Source: Chrysomallon squamiferum
Lineage: Eukaryota; Mollusca; Gastropoda; Neomphalida; Peltospiridae
Reading direction: 5' to 3'
NCBI GenBank assembly: GCA_012295275.1
Contig: CM022670.1
Span: 14,783,862-14,847,861 of the forward strand
DNA: 64,000 nucleotides
The stretch's first letter is position 1; each line of letters begins with the position of its first letter. The translations under genes and the position numbers were made by a program. The notes beneath the pieces were generated by a model that was not told where the DNA came from, did no database searches, and worked only from the letters and a program-made list of their open reading frames with translations. Shown in pieces: positions 27,844-58,669 of the stretch.

Positions 27844-27845
<2 letters not shown>

Positions 27846-27881
<36 letters not shown>
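27846..27881 (+). repeat. (CA)n microsatellite
   Basis: CA run with an inverted counterpart (GT run) at 63065-63112 in the region upstream of LOX C. Confidence 0.95.
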
Positions 27882-27883
<2 letters not shown>

Positions 27884-28587
27884 ATCGAAATCAATTTAAT
27901 TACAAACGATAATACAAAAGAAATTACGAGAAAATACTTTTAAAACTGAATTGTTTGAATTTCCAGTTCTTGTTTTTTCATTTCTTTTTCGATTTTTCTT
28001 TATTCTTTATTATTATTACTATTATTATTACTATTATTATTATTATCATCATCATTGTGTTTATGATTATTATTATTATTATTATTATTATTATTTCCAA
28101 AATTTTATGGGTTTTTTTTTTTTTTTTTTAAACATAAGAAAATAGTGTTAACAATATCAGAATACACAATCTCAAAATTTTTGTAGAGCTTCGTTTGCTT
28201 ATACATTAGCGTCAAATGCTCTCCGAATCCACTGCATTTGTGCTGTCGAATTTGTACGTGATTGAAAATACAAATTAAAGTGACCCTTCCCAGTAGAAAT
28301 GGATTAAATTTTGTTTGTTTGTTTTTGTTTTTTTTTTTGCTATTATTATCGAATGATGCTTACAAAACAAAAACAAACAAACAAACAAACAACAATAAAA
28401 CCAGAAAAAAAAAGTACAAATAACAACAATGGAATCGTTTGAGAAATAAAAAAGAAAACCTACACATTTTCTCTTTTTATAATGCTCATGGGTCAGTATT
28501 AGACTGGATGTTGATTGCAGAATGACACGTTACAATGATATTCAAATTAAGTCTAAGCTGACAACTAAAGGTAAAAATTAAGAATTT

Positions 28588-28628
<41 letters not shown>

Positions 28629-28790
28629 CCATACAAACAACAAACAAATAAATAAATGCATTTTAAACATAACAACAATAATAATAAAAATAATAATAAT
28701 AAACATAACAATAATAATGATAATAATAAATAAAAACATGAATTTATTTTTAAGTATCCATCGGTCGTGAAAGATGCGATGGGTGACCAG

Positions 28791-28867
28791 GCGCATGCGC
28801 AACAAGAACAGGACATATAAAATTACCGCCTTTAATTACAAACGACCATCCCAGCGACAGTGACTCA
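28791..28867 (+). promoter_or_regulatory. NRF1-type palindrome module upstream of LOX B
   Basis: The module holds GCGCATGCGC (28791-28800), the core of the NRF1 consensus, then CATATAAAA near 28815 as a possible TATA-like element, then TGACTCA (AP-1 type) at 28861-28867. It lies within a segment of about 400 bases that recurs inverted, in several copies, at 59.5-62.3 kb. Distance to the LOX B start is about 2.9 kb. Confidence 0.45.
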
Positions 28868-31570
28868 GTTTCGTGTTGTTTTAATCTTTACATGAAAATA
28901 ATCCTCGTTTTTGTTCATATAGCCTATATATAGATATCGTGGGCAAGGAATTTAAATCTTTGGCCGGTATCCGTAGCTAGGTATATAAAGTTAAAAAAGG
29001 TTTATTTCAGTATCATATTCAGTTTTTCTATATATTAATAAATTTGAAGACAATCCCAAATAACAATTTGGATGTCTTAATATCCATGCGATTCGACCGC
29101 CACTATTAGTACGATAAAAAAAAAAAAATAAAAAAAAAAAACAGCATGCTGCTTCCAGTTGATCTTTGCGTCATATTGTATATAACACAGAAATCAAATT
29201 TTATTACCAGTTTTACTGTTACTGTTATAAGAAGCGCATTATCATAATTCGCCACAGTTTGTACCATAGGGTCTGATAGCTGATCCAGCTAAACATGAGT
29301 TTTTAAAGATTAGTTGTTAACTGTAATTTTTACCTTTCACTAGTTTAATTGTTTGCGAAATGAGTAAATTATAAGAGCCATAGTACATTTTTGTTGTTTA
29401 TTGTTATTTTTTCTTATATATTCCCTTGGGCAATATTGTCTGTAAATATAATTTCGTTTTTATATTACATTATTTTATTATCTTCTTTTTTCCTTCACCA
29501 TTATTATTATTAGTTCTATTTTAATAAATAAGTTAAATTTTATTTTAAAGTAATTATTTTTATAAATTTTTATTTATATTTGTTTGTTTTTAATTTATGT
29601 AAAAAATATGAAGCATCAACAGGAATTTAAATGTTACAGATGATTCGAAAATCTCAAAAATAAATAATAATCCCAAATAAAAATCCTATCTATAGACCTT
29701 TTTCCAACCCATAAGACAGTGCGCATATATATACAAGTACACTGCTTTACATAATTACAACCATTTATATCACTATTTTACATTTAGAAAGTCGCAAACA
29801 CGCCGCAGTTTGACGTATTGTGAAATTTTACTTGATAATAACTTGTTTTATTATTCAAATACATCGTAGTTGAGGACCGAGAATTTATCAATATATATAG
29901 CAGCAATCGGGATAATTGCGAGACTAGAGGAGGAGAAATGGGAACAACCAGAATGATATAAAAAACACAGAACAATCGGTCTCTAAATCATTCGAACATC
30001 GGCGACATTTTGTTTTGTTTGTTTTGTCGCGAACATAATGTTAGGAGCACTGCGATTGGTCCAAATTAGAAATCGCGCTATTTATAAATAGGACACCGCA
30101 ACCAAACCTGTAACTGACAATTTAACACGAATAATAAACCGCGCTGACACCACGCATTTGACCTCACTTTATTACTCTTTATCTTTGCCCTAATTGGTGA
30201 ACTGGAGTTTTGCGGAACTATTATGTCAATTCAGAAAAGAACTTCCATAAAAAAGAACTTCAGCGTAAAAGTTTAAAATTAATTTGTGAAAAAATATAAA
30301 TCTAGTTGAGTCTATTTTTTGTATGATGATGATGATGATGATGATGATAATAACAACAATAATAACAATAATAATGACACAAAGAATAATAAAGAATAAT
30401 ACCAACAATAATGATAATATAATAATAATAATAATAACAACGACGACAGTAATAACAGATAAAAAAATCTTTTCTTTTTCATTTATTTATGGACTGTCGC
30501 TCTGACAGACAGTAAATCATTCGAGTACGATCGTGATCGAGACGATTAGAGAACTGATTTCACCTTTTGAAGAGCTCTAATTTGGACAATGTGAAAACGT
30601 AAATCAGGTTCGGTTTTCCAGGTGATACAAATACATCCATATATAATCACTGGTTGTTTTTTTTTGGGTTTTTTTTATTCTTCTTCTGCAACTGATAATT
30701 ATTTTATCATATAATGATTATATATTTAAGGTATCGTTTTTCTCAAACATAATTATATCATAATTTCCTATTGCTGTTTTTGGTTCAAATTTATGCATGC
30801 TTTTTTTTTTTTTTTTTTCAAAACTTGATATTCTCTAACTTAGTTTAAGGAAGAAATTGCGTCATAAACCAGTACATGATTCTCCAGTGAAATGTTACTT
30901 ACTAGTCATGGCATTGCGGACTCAACGGTACAACCCATTTCCCATGACTAGTCAATAAATAGTTTTCTCATCCTTCTTCTGTAGAATGTATTAAAAATAT
31001 TTACGTGGTAAATTTGTTTTTATTATATGTGATTTTCACTATAAAAATACTAAACGATAAAAGTTTTCACCATTCTAAATCACGTTTCTAGGTTTTACGT
31101 CAGAAACTGGTAAACTCACATTCCGGCCAATATCTCGAAAGGGGGGAGGTATTGTCTCTTTTATCACATTGGCGTGTTTGTTACAACAACATCAGTAATA
31201 ATAATAATAATAATAATAATTTTTACAAATCACTAAAGAAAAGAGATGAGTCTAAATTTCATTTCGTATTTAAAAAATTTTTTTTTATTTCCTACCGTTT
31301 TCGAATGTATAGAAAATATATACAGTCATCATCTTTTTAATATTCACCCCTTGAATTATTTCCTTAATTTTCTCACTGTTTCTAATCCCCATTCATATGA
31401 CTGATATGGGTATTCGTGTATAGGTGGGTTTGTAGAGGTCTTGTTGACACTATCCATTAATTGAACAATATTTTCTCGTAATAACCAAAAAAATGAACGG
31501 AGTAACACTGGAATACGTAAATGATATTAGTTAGGTCAGATCTTAATTATTATGTGCATGTACTTTTGTC
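28860..31570 (+). other. LOX B upstream region without recognisable coding sequence
   Basis: Contains (ATG)n, poly-T and poly-A tracts, the CCAAT/TATA candidate near 30.06 kb and TTACGTCA (CRE-like) at 31095-31102. Conserved segments with the region upstream of LOX C are interrupted by a deletion there of about 1.6 kb (29.37-30.98 kb). Confidence 0.6.
30055..30091 (+). promoter_or_regulatory. CCAAT plus TATA/MEF2-like promoter candidate upstream of LOX B
   Basis: ATTGG at 30055-30059 is followed by the near-palindrome CTATTTATAAATAG at 30078-30091, which reads both as a TATA-like element and as a MEF2-type site. The neighbourhood (30000-30180) is CpG-richer than the rest of the block. The corresponding segment is missing directly upstream of LOX C. 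Could start a long 5' UTR of LOX B or an unrelated transcript. Confidence 0.35.
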
Positions 31571-31572
31571 GG

Positions 31573-31596
31573 TACGTGACTGCCCATTGTCACGTG
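31573..31596 (+). promoter_or_regulatory. E-box pair upstream of LOX B start
   Basis: TACGTG (31573) and CACGTG (31591) lie 18 bases apart, about 75-95 bases before the ATG. Copy C has the same arrangement with both boxes perfect. Such sites bind bHLH factors of the USF, MITF or MYC type and, for the CGTG core, HIF-like factors. Function is inferred from position and conservation only. Confidence 0.45.
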
Positions 31597-31667
31597 GCTA
31601 CCAAATATTTACATCGATGAATTAGTGTTTCTTGCAGCAGTACTGACTGAGCTGTGCTGTGGTCAAG

Positions 31668-49414
<17,747 letters not shown>

Positions 49415-49454
49415 CAGTATCCTGAAAATACATGCGCTGCATAGTAGTGAGAAC

Positions 49455-50136
49455 AGTGAAATGAATAATATACTGAAAATACACAGACATGTATAATATA
49501 CTGAAAATATAATGACATGTATAATATACTAAAAACACACTAACGTATAATATACTGAAAACACACAGACATGTATAAGATAATAAAAACACAATGACAT
49601 GCATAATATACTGAAAATACACACACACGTATAATATACTGAAAATACACAGACGTATAATATACTGAAAATACAGACATGTATAATATACTAAAAACAC
49701 ACTAACATGTATAAATATACTGAAAACACACAGACATGTATAAGATAATAAAAACACACTTGTATGCATAATATACTGAAAATACACAGACATGTACACT
49801 ATACTGAAAAACACACAGATGTATAATATACTGAAAACACACAGACATGTATAATATACTGAAAAAATACACAGACACGTATAATATACAGAAAATACAC
49901 AGACATGTATAATATACTGAAAATATAATGACATGTATAATATACAGAAAAATACACAGACACGTATAATATACAGAAAAATACACAGACATGTATAATA
50001 TACTGAAAAATATAATGACATGTATAATATACAGAAATATACAGACACGTATAATATACAGAAAATACACATGGTTCTAGAAAATATATAATGACGTATA
50101 ATATACAGAAAATACACAGACACATATATACAGAAA
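49455..50136 (+). repeat. 28-bp minisatellite after the LOX B stop, running into the gap
   Basis: Same unit as after copy A but a longer array, entering the N gap. Its presence at the same place in both copies shows it predates the duplication. Confidence 0.85.
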
Positions 50137-50336
50137 NNNNNNNNNNNNNNNNNNNNNNNNNNNNNNNNNNNNNNNNNNNNNNNNNNNNNNNNNNNNNNNN
50201 NNNNNNNNNNNNNNNNNNNNNNNNNNNNNNNNNNNNNNNNNNNNNNNNNNNNNNNNNNNNNNNNNNNNNNNNNNNNNNNNNNNNNNNNNNNNNNNNNNNN
50301 NNNNNNNNNNNNNNNNNNNNNNNNNNNNNNNNNNNN
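50137..50336. other. Assembly gap (200 N)
   Basis: Exactly 200 unknown bases, a round number that suggests a placeholder length. The left edge is minisatellite after LOX B; the right edge is LOX C intron 9 on the other strand. Order and orientation across it rest on scaffolding only. Confidence 0.99.
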
Positions 50337-51244
50337 TTGTAAAATTATTTATTTATTCTTTTTACTTTTTTATGAATTATTAATCAAATCAAATATAAAA
50401 ACAGTCGGATGTAACATCATTTGTCTCAGACATGAAACAGTGTTAGACTATTAATATTAAAATGGACTAAGATATTATTGCTCAAAATTGTACAGGGGAG
50501 ACAACTGTTGCCTTTGTAACAAACATTTTAACTCGTAACTTTTTTAACTCCACAGAAACTGTTAATCAAAAATAATATGATATCATAAATAAATAAATAA
50601 ATTTAAAAAAACAACAGCAAATCAAAGTTTCTTCATATTTCTCACAGATTAGTAAGCACTACACATTTATGAATCTTATACCTCTCACTTAGACTACTTT
50701 AGAAATTAAAAATCAAACAAAATGTATGAGTGTGTAGCTACATATATCAAAATATCTATTTTTCTTTCTCTATAAATATTTATGTATATGTGTGTCTGTA
50801 TATGTATGTGTGTGTATATATTTATTTATCATCACTGGTTTTTGTTATTTTTTTCATGAATAGGTATCAGTTATAATGCAAGGAAAATAAATAAAATATT
50901 TACCTTTTCTTTACAAGATAGAACATTCCTTCTCTTCCAATGTTCATCGCTCTGTCCACCCAGCCATTTGGTGAAACAAGAGTCTGCAGAGCTTGACTGA
51001 AAAACAACAAAACTCAGGAATATTCAGCTATTTTTAATTTAACTGAAAACTTTGAAATAAAATGAATTGAAGGTTTGATTCTCTGATATATTTTGTCGTA
51101 CAGAATGGCTATTTATGTGTGATATATCTTATGATGCTGGATGTATTTTCTTGAAAAGTAAATTATAAAACTTTATCACCAAGAAATTCTGGACACTCAC
51201 AGAGACACACAGAAACACACACTGATATATATATATATACTCAG

Positions 51245-51281
<37 letters not shown>

Positions 51282-54200
51282 GAAACACACACATATACAC
51301 ACACAAGGATATGAATGTTACCTGTTAATGGAAATCAGGTAGAGAAAATGTGGAGCTAGTAATTTGAAAACAGGATGAGATTGGGACAAGTTTCGGTGGG
51401 TTGCCACCGTTACACCCTCCATCAACAAGTGTGTAGAACCTGCATTTGAAAAGTTCAAAATTAATAAATGTTTGTAACTTGGTGTGCTCTCATAAAGAAA
51501 ATATGTAGTCATATGTAAATGCAGGACATACAAACATACAAAAAAAAAAGATCCAGAGAAAGTATCAAATGAAAATGATAGTTATAGATTTAATGAGAAA
51601 ATAAAAATAAATATAAAGAAAATGAGTGAAATGTTAACTTATGACAAAAAGATGCTGATTCTTTCCAAAACAGAGTACTGTCTTTACATATCAGTGTATT
51701 TTTTCTAACTTGCATAATTTCAAATTGGCAGCTTGTAATTAAATTTATCTAAATTATAAAACAAACTTTCCTACTTTCTGCCGCAAGTAAAGATTTATTA
51801 AAAAACGTACAACAGACATAAACAACTCAAGATAAAATTCTGTCTACAGAGTAGAGTCCAAAGTATACCTCTAAGTATAAAATAGCCCATGCCCAACTAT
51901 ATCTGAAAACACATCTCTAGATATTAAAATAGAGATTAATTTAAAAAATAAAAAATAAAAAATCATGGTGGTATAATCTGGAGTGGGATAGGCACAGTTT
52001 TGTTGGGGTTTACTATGGCCAGCAACACCAATATTGAGGTGAATTTTTTTAATACTAAGATGTATTGACAAACTAAACAGTGCCAGAAAACAGAAAATGG
52101 TTAAAGTTACAAATTAAAATACTGAGTCTGATACAAATTCTAACTCACTGGAGAACACGTTACCTAATTACAAATGGTCTGTGTTTTGTTCTGACATGTC
52201 AGCTGCATTGTATACAAGTGATGTACACAGCTGTTGTTTACAAGTGATGTACACAGCTGTTGTTTACTGATGTAGGTGAATATTCTGACTAAGAAAAGTG
52301 ACAAACCTAAATGAGTGAGTGACTGGTGGACAGAAGCGTCTGCAAGATTAAACCACATTTTAGCTATAGCCCAGGTGTTCGGTGGATCAGTTGGCAAGAA
52401 AACCTGAAAGGAATCGAGAAGTTTATTATTACATATGAACAAAATGTCGTTTTTGTTTGTGAACTTAAAACAGATATGGATACAATATGATGTAAGTTTA
52501 TATTAAAATGCACCACACTGTTATTTTCAGTATTGAACTAAATAAAATTCATTTCTGAATTTAAAACAATTGTTTTTAAATATTATATGTCACAATTTGC
52601 ATAAAATTGCAGAAAACTGTTATTTTCAATATTAATTACTCCACATTTTTCTATCAGTGCTAGATAACAAACAAAATTACCTTGATGCAGTAACAACATC
52701 CTGATATTTAGTTTGTGGCAAAATTAGCAGGGAAAGAAATGCTAATATAAGCAATGACTGTTTCAAAGTACATTTTAAGAGTTTCACAATATACTGTTTT
52801 AGAAATACTAAGATAATAAATACTTATTTCAAAATAAATATATGTTTCGAAACTCTAGCACTATCAAAACGTATTTTAAAAAAATATGTCTAAGGAAATG
52901 CTATAATAATAAAATAAATGCATGTTTTGCCAGTACATGTTTAACATAATGCTCGTTTCAAAATATATTTATATATATACATATACAGACACACTCACAG
53001 ATACATAAATACACACGTATACAATACATTCACATACATAAAAATATACACCAATACATACATACATACATACATAGTTTACATACGTACATAGTTTACA
53101 CATACATACAAATATACAAACCCACACATAGACACACACAACTCATAGTTTGTTGTGACCAAGTAAACTTCTAGACTGTTGGTCACTATTTAAAAATATT
53201 TCTGTTTTAATTGTAAAATGATTCAATCAGATATAAACATATAAAAAAATATATGGTGATTAAAACTGAGAAGAGATACATACAGGGTTGTCTGGGGAAG
53301 GTTTCTGGAACAGCTGGATTGCTATGGGAACCAGTCTCTTGTTTCCATTCAGAAAAAACAGACCAATAGGATCGGGACACTGGATGAGAAAAACAAAACA
53401 GCAACTTAACATAATTTGTATTTAAACACAGTAATATCTACATACACATATACAGACACACACACATGCACATGTGTTTAAATAACTGCTTAACATATTA
53501 AGTGATTTAAAGATTTGTTTGTATGTATTATTACTTTGTAAAAACAAAGATCTTTAAATAACTTAGTATATTGTATTATGTTAAACAATATTATGTGATT
53601 ATTAGATTCTATGAATTCAAAGTAATAGGCAACGTTATAAATTGTTTAAGGATTATTATTATCATTATTGATTAATTAAATAATTCATTTATTTGTTTAT
53701 TTATTTATTCATTTATTTATTTATTTATTTAGTTATTATAAATGTTCTAGGAATATAAAGTTATAGAAGTGACAGATATTTAAATATAATATATCTATTA
53801 ATTTTGTAGAGTTATCTTGAACTGTTTGTTATCAGTGCAAACTTTTTGACAGCTTAAAATGAAAGAAAATAATTTTATAATGAAGAACTGCTTTTCAAGA
53901 ATAAAACTTGTCATTTCTCTTTTATCAAAATAAAGTCCTTTAGAAATGATCAACCCTTAATATGTTTACTGTATATTCTATGAAGTCTGAAGAGATCTAT
54001 CTCTATGAAGTTTACTAAGAAATGACTCCAGGCTTACAATGAAGTCTTCTTTGCAGGGTATTCCAGTAAGGATTTCGTAGTCACACAGAAACAAACGTTT
54101 GTCTTGAATGGCTTGCTCCAGACTCAGACCTTCTAGCAGAGGTTTGAGCATTTCTTCTGTAACTGCCAGTCTGCAACATGATTATACTCGTTATACTTAA

Positions 54201-57200
54201 TTACTACTGACAAAACATTTAGCACATCATTTTATAGTGTGCAAAAAATAACAGACACATACTAAAACAGCCTATATATACGTGCACACACACACGCACA
54301 CACACATATACACACATGTATGTATGTGTTTTTTGTATGTCTGTGAATGTATTTATATTATGTATTAATATTTGTATGTATTGATATGTATGTGTGAGTA
54401 TATCTGTCTGTATATATGTATTTTTTATATGCGTGTGTATATATGTCTGTGTGTACATGCATGTATGTATGTATGTATGTATGTATGAATGTGTGCATGT
54501 ATGTATGTATGTAAGTGTTATATAAATATTCAAAACAAAATTATTTCTTTGGAACATACTTTTCAGTTATCTAAATTAAATTCAATATAACAGTCATTTA
54601 TTTAGTAATATTTAGGCTGGTGAAATGTGAAGTTAAATGTATGTATTACTTGTCTGGAATGGCTGTACACAGTTGAATGATGCAGTTGTTGAGACAGGCC
54701 ACTCGCTGGTTTCCAAAAAACAGATCACTACTCCATCTGTCTGCACCCTACAACAACGTCAACACTTTTAAAATGGTTCACTTTATTTCAGCATTCTTCA
54801 TAATTACATTAATGAAAAAAAAAAGAACAAAATTACTGACTATTTTAAGTATCTTGGGTGTGAATAACAGATCAAATTAGGACAAATAGTCATATATGTT
54901 TGCAGAAAAATAAAGTGAATTGTTTTAAAATGGTTTACCATTTATTTGAATTTTGTTCATAATTATGTTATTGAATTAACAGATATCTTTATTACTGTTA
55001 AATATGTTGTTTGTGAATAACAGATCAAACTAAAACCAGTAGTCCTACATATTAGAACGATATAACAGTGTGAAATATTTGAAAATGTTTCACTTAATTT
55101 CAGTATTGTTCATAATTACACATTACTGAAAGAACTGAACTCATGTTTGGAAATATTTTTGCATGAACTAAAACAAACAGTCCAACATGTTTTATACAGG
55201 ATAGTAAAATTCATAAAAACCTGTTCTATAGATTAGCAAAAATGAAATTAAAAAAACGTAATCTATTAAAATAAAAATAAGATAATAATGAAATTAAATA
55301 AATGAAATCTACTGAAACTAAAATAAGGTAATAATGAAATTAAGCAAATCAAATTAAACAAATCAAAATGAGATGATAATGAAATTAAATAAAAATTTAA
55401 TTATTAAAAGAAGATAATAACTTTTCTAATTACTGATTATGTAATGATTGCCATACCTGGGGAATGTTGAAGATGTTGTTGGTGTACACATTTGTCAGAT
55501 CTGACAAACTTTCCCACTTTCCAGTTGTCCATTGGATAATTGTGCTCTGAGCTTTGAGCTGGATGGTTAAATACCCAATATCCCACTGAAACAGAACAAC
55601 TGCAATAGTGAGTGACTAACTTTCCTTTAAACAAACTGTGAGAGTATACTGCACAAGGAAAATATTTACATGTAACGGATTAAAGTGATCTAGATATGGC
55701 GTGTAGATCATACAATTTTACAACTAACTGCAAGTGTTTTTCTCTGCATAGATATGTAGATCTGTATAGGTTGTGTGTAGATATGTCTTTCTGTGTATGT
55801 CATATGTGTGAATATGTATGTATGTGTTTAATAACATGTGTGTATATGTGTGGGTGTGTTTCTCTGTGTGTGCGTGAGATAAAGTACATGTGAGAAAATG
55901 TGTGAATGGGATGTCTATATGCATGAGTATGTTTTATGCAAATATATGAAAGTATGATAGAGTATGAATTTGTGTTAGTGTGTGTATATATGTCAGAAGT
56001 AAGAGTATATGCTGTGTATTACATGTGTTTGTGTATATCTGTTTGTAGGAATGAAAGATAGAAATATTATGTTACAAATATATCATCTACTGTTCACAAT
56101 GAGTCAGTCTTTCTTTTATTCTGTTTCCTCTGTATTAACACTGAGTGCAGCTACATGTTGTTGTTAATAATAAAGTAGCTGATGTTAACATAAACAACAT
56201 GTACCCTGTAATCAAAGGAGAACTTCTCATCAGGTGGCACCTGCTTAACCTGAAAACACGAAAAAAAAAAAAATAATAGTAACAAAAATAAATTATGAAA
56301 ATATGAAATACAACCCTTTTTTGAAAACTGAAGAAATAATAAAAATAAAAATAAAATAGTTAATATGAGTGTTCTTAAGTTTTGTCAAATTGTTCTATAT
56401 AACAGTAAAAAAATTAAAAATAAAATAAATAAATAAAAATACAAACATAAATTTTGATTGATGATAAAAAAAATTTAATTAAGAAAAAATTGCAATACTC
56501 TAAAACAAACCTAATTAATCATCTTTTCCAATTTTTATTAGAAATGACAACTTGTCACTGTTTTCTACTATCAGAGATATTGGTGAGGGGGAAACTGTCA
56601 TTTGGGGAAATTGTTATCTTCATTACTTTCAAATCTAAACTAACTGATAGTTGATTTTAAAAAACAAATTTCAGTTGTTATTTGGTCACATTCTTGATGT
56701 AATGTTTTGGAGAAGTGAAAAAAAAATGTTTTTAAAACATCAACAATATAAGAACTGAAAACGTTTTAGTGTACATTTTCTGAAAACAAATTAGAAATGT
56801 TGACTTAATTCAATGAAGCAAGTAGATTAAATGACTTAAAACATAATCAAAATATTTGAAGAGTAAATTTTATTTACTTAGAAAAGAACAATATACAAAC
56901 AAAAATGAACACAAATACAAACAAAAACAAGAATAACAACCTGTAGGTAATAGATAACCATGTAGAACAAATTAAAATATTATTGTTATTATCTTTATTA
57001 TTATTATTACTACTACTACTATTATTATCATATCAATTAAAGAATAAAGATGTTTTATTATTGATGTAGTTGTTGTATCAACTGCAGAAACAGTTTTATT
57101 AACGATGTCGTTGTTGCTGTGTCAGTGAACACTTTATTAATAAAAAGAGAACAACAAAACCAATCATTAACAATAAAGAAAAAAACAATGATTATTATAA

Positions 57201-57600
57201 AGAATTTATGCTTCAGCCTATATTCATCATATATAAAAAAAAGAATTCAAAGTCGATTTTTACACCTAAATAAATTAACTTTTATACTGTGAAATATAAT
57301 GTGAACATAACAATAGAAAATGAGAAGAAAAATAATGTATTTTGTATGCATCTACTACTACTTTAAAAAAAAAAAAATAATAACAATAAATAATTAAATA
57401 AGAAAAGAAAAATAACACAGACTTTAAGGCAGCCTTTCATAGATTAATCAGAAACAGAGCACTAAGTGGAATGGGAAATACGGCAAGCAGCAAATTAAAA
57501 ACAAAATGATTACGTGAAATAAAGGCCTGATGAAACTGTAAGAACATGTTATATTAATGTTCTGTGGAAATCAGATACGTGATAGCAAATGTCTTGTTAG
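50337..57600. repeat. Inverted copy of positions 1-7780 (LOX introns 1-9)
   Basis: Reverse complement of 50337-57600 aligns with 1-7780. From about 4.4 to 7.8 kb it is nearly identical, with only isolated base changes and microsatellite length differences over exons 6-9. Towards the window start divergence rises: there is an extra segment near 54.8-55.1 kb and a strongly different exon 3. Confidence 0.9.
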
Positions 57601-57992
57601 AATTCAGCTATCAACCACTGGCACACACACACACACACACACACAGACATGGTAAAACAGTAATCTGTATAATTTTAAGTGGAAGACTTCAAACCATAAA
57701 CCACCAACTAGAGAAATTATCACAATATTTTATTTTAAAAATTAAAAACAAAATCTGTACATTTTGGAAAGTTTTCCTTTCATCTATTTTCTGTGAAAGG
57801 GTGAACATGTAAAACTCATAATGAATATGACATATCTAAGAATTCTACATAGAATGTGGTACACCACCTACCCACTGACAATTACAGTGAGATACTGTTG
57901 TTATATTCATGATAATGTGGGACACATGGGTGGGTATGCCTGTGTGGATGGTTGCGTGTGATCTTCAAACTTTATTCTTACAAAATTATTAA

Positions 57993-58028
<36 letters not shown>

Positions 58029-58574
58029 TCAGTAATGGGGGTATTAAAACAATATTAATGTATACAAATATCACAACATTACCTGAGTGGGCATGCCAGG
58101 AATTTTTTGTTCATACTCGTAGAGTAATTTCTTTTCCGTCAGTTCCATGTTCCTCTGTTTTAAATTGTCATCTTCCTGGGGAAGCGACGTGTCCAGATTT
58201 TTTATCACGTAATGGTAATGTGGTTTAATCCATCGGAACATCGGGAACACAGCTATGTCATTCGTCATTCTGTTTTCCACCATAACTTTTTCAACATACC
58301 AGTCGCTACGAAACCCACCATCGTCCCTCCAGATTTCAATTTTCTCAACTCTTCCCAGAGAAGAGAGTTTGCTTTTTGGCACCGTGAAGGTGTCTAAGCT
58401 ACCTTGCTCGAAATCGTCGTGCAGAACGTTGTTCAGCGTGATGGTGTCGGAACTGTTTTTCTGGTCGTCGTGGAGTATTATGTAGACGTTGGCGTTGGTG
58501 CCCGCATTTTTCCTATCGCCTGTTCTGATGTATATGACATATTCCGAGTTTAGATGACGTGGAGAGAAGTCCAT
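50904..58574 (-). CDS. Lipoxygenase copy C (exons 1-9, cut by assembly gap)
   Basis: Inverted third LOX. Exons in gene order: 58574-58083, 56249-56205, 55585-55457, 54747-54650, 54170-54038, 53379-53284, 52403-52307, 51439-51322, 50996-50904. Intron 9 then runs into the N gap, so exons 10-15, including ligands H545, N549 and the C-terminal Ile, are missing. Exon 1 encodes the PLAT domain but starts MDFSPRH instead of the MGCCSSR of copy B; a TAG in frame upstream supports this ATG. The ligands H357 and H362 are present. From exon 4 to exon 9 the protein is identical to copy A wherever I compared the two, with one synonymous difference noted in exon 8. Exon 3, however, differs from copy A at 16 of 43 residues. 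Exon 2 ends in Arg where A and B have Lys. The Coffa position is Ser, as in A. Whether C is a real locus or an alternative haplotype joined across the gap cannot be decided here. Confidence 0.9.
58083..58574 (-). CDS. LOX C exon 1: PLAT domain with MDFSPRH N terminus
   Basis: Same length (492 bases) and same phase as exon 1 of copy B. The PLAT core is closely similar, but codons 2-7 read DFSPRH, with no Gly2 and no cysteines, so acylation of the type predicted for B is impossible. The changes are clustered in about 20 bases at the start of the reading frame, while the bases on both sides match B closely. The donor is CAG before GTAATG. Confidence 0.9.
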
Positions 58575-58645
58575 CTTGACGACAGCACAGATCAGCCAGT
58601 ACTGCTGCAAGAAACACTAATTCATCGATGTAAATATTAGGTAAC

Positions 58646-58669
58646 CACGTGACAATTGGCAGTCACGTG
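58646..58669 (-). promoter_or_regulatory. Perfect E-box pair upstream of LOX C start
   Basis: There are two CACGTG palindromes (58646-58651 and 58664-58669), 18 bases apart, with CAATTG between them, about 75-95 bases upstream of the copy C ATG. Spacing matches that of copy B, where the distal box is degraded to TACGTG. Confidence 0.45.

Larger units (their letters stand above)
24900..28140 (+). repeat. Direct duplication of about 0.9 kb upstream of LOX B
   Basis: 24.92-25.75 kb and 27.29-28.14 kb share a series of landmarks in the same order: AACTGATCTGGTA, TTTGCATATATT, GTTTGAATTTCCAGTTCTTG and a poly-T run. Inverted relatives lie at 61.5-61.65 and 62.9-63.7 kb. No coding potential seen. 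Confidence 0.75.

Noticed and set aside
31152-31340. Small plus-strand frame (start MSLLSHWRVC) with a partial counterpart upstream of LOX C
   Set aside because: The similarity is part of general upstream-sequence homology; the two frames differ and contain microsatellite codons.
50091-50342. 83-codon frame across the gap
   Set aside because: Most codons are N; no information.
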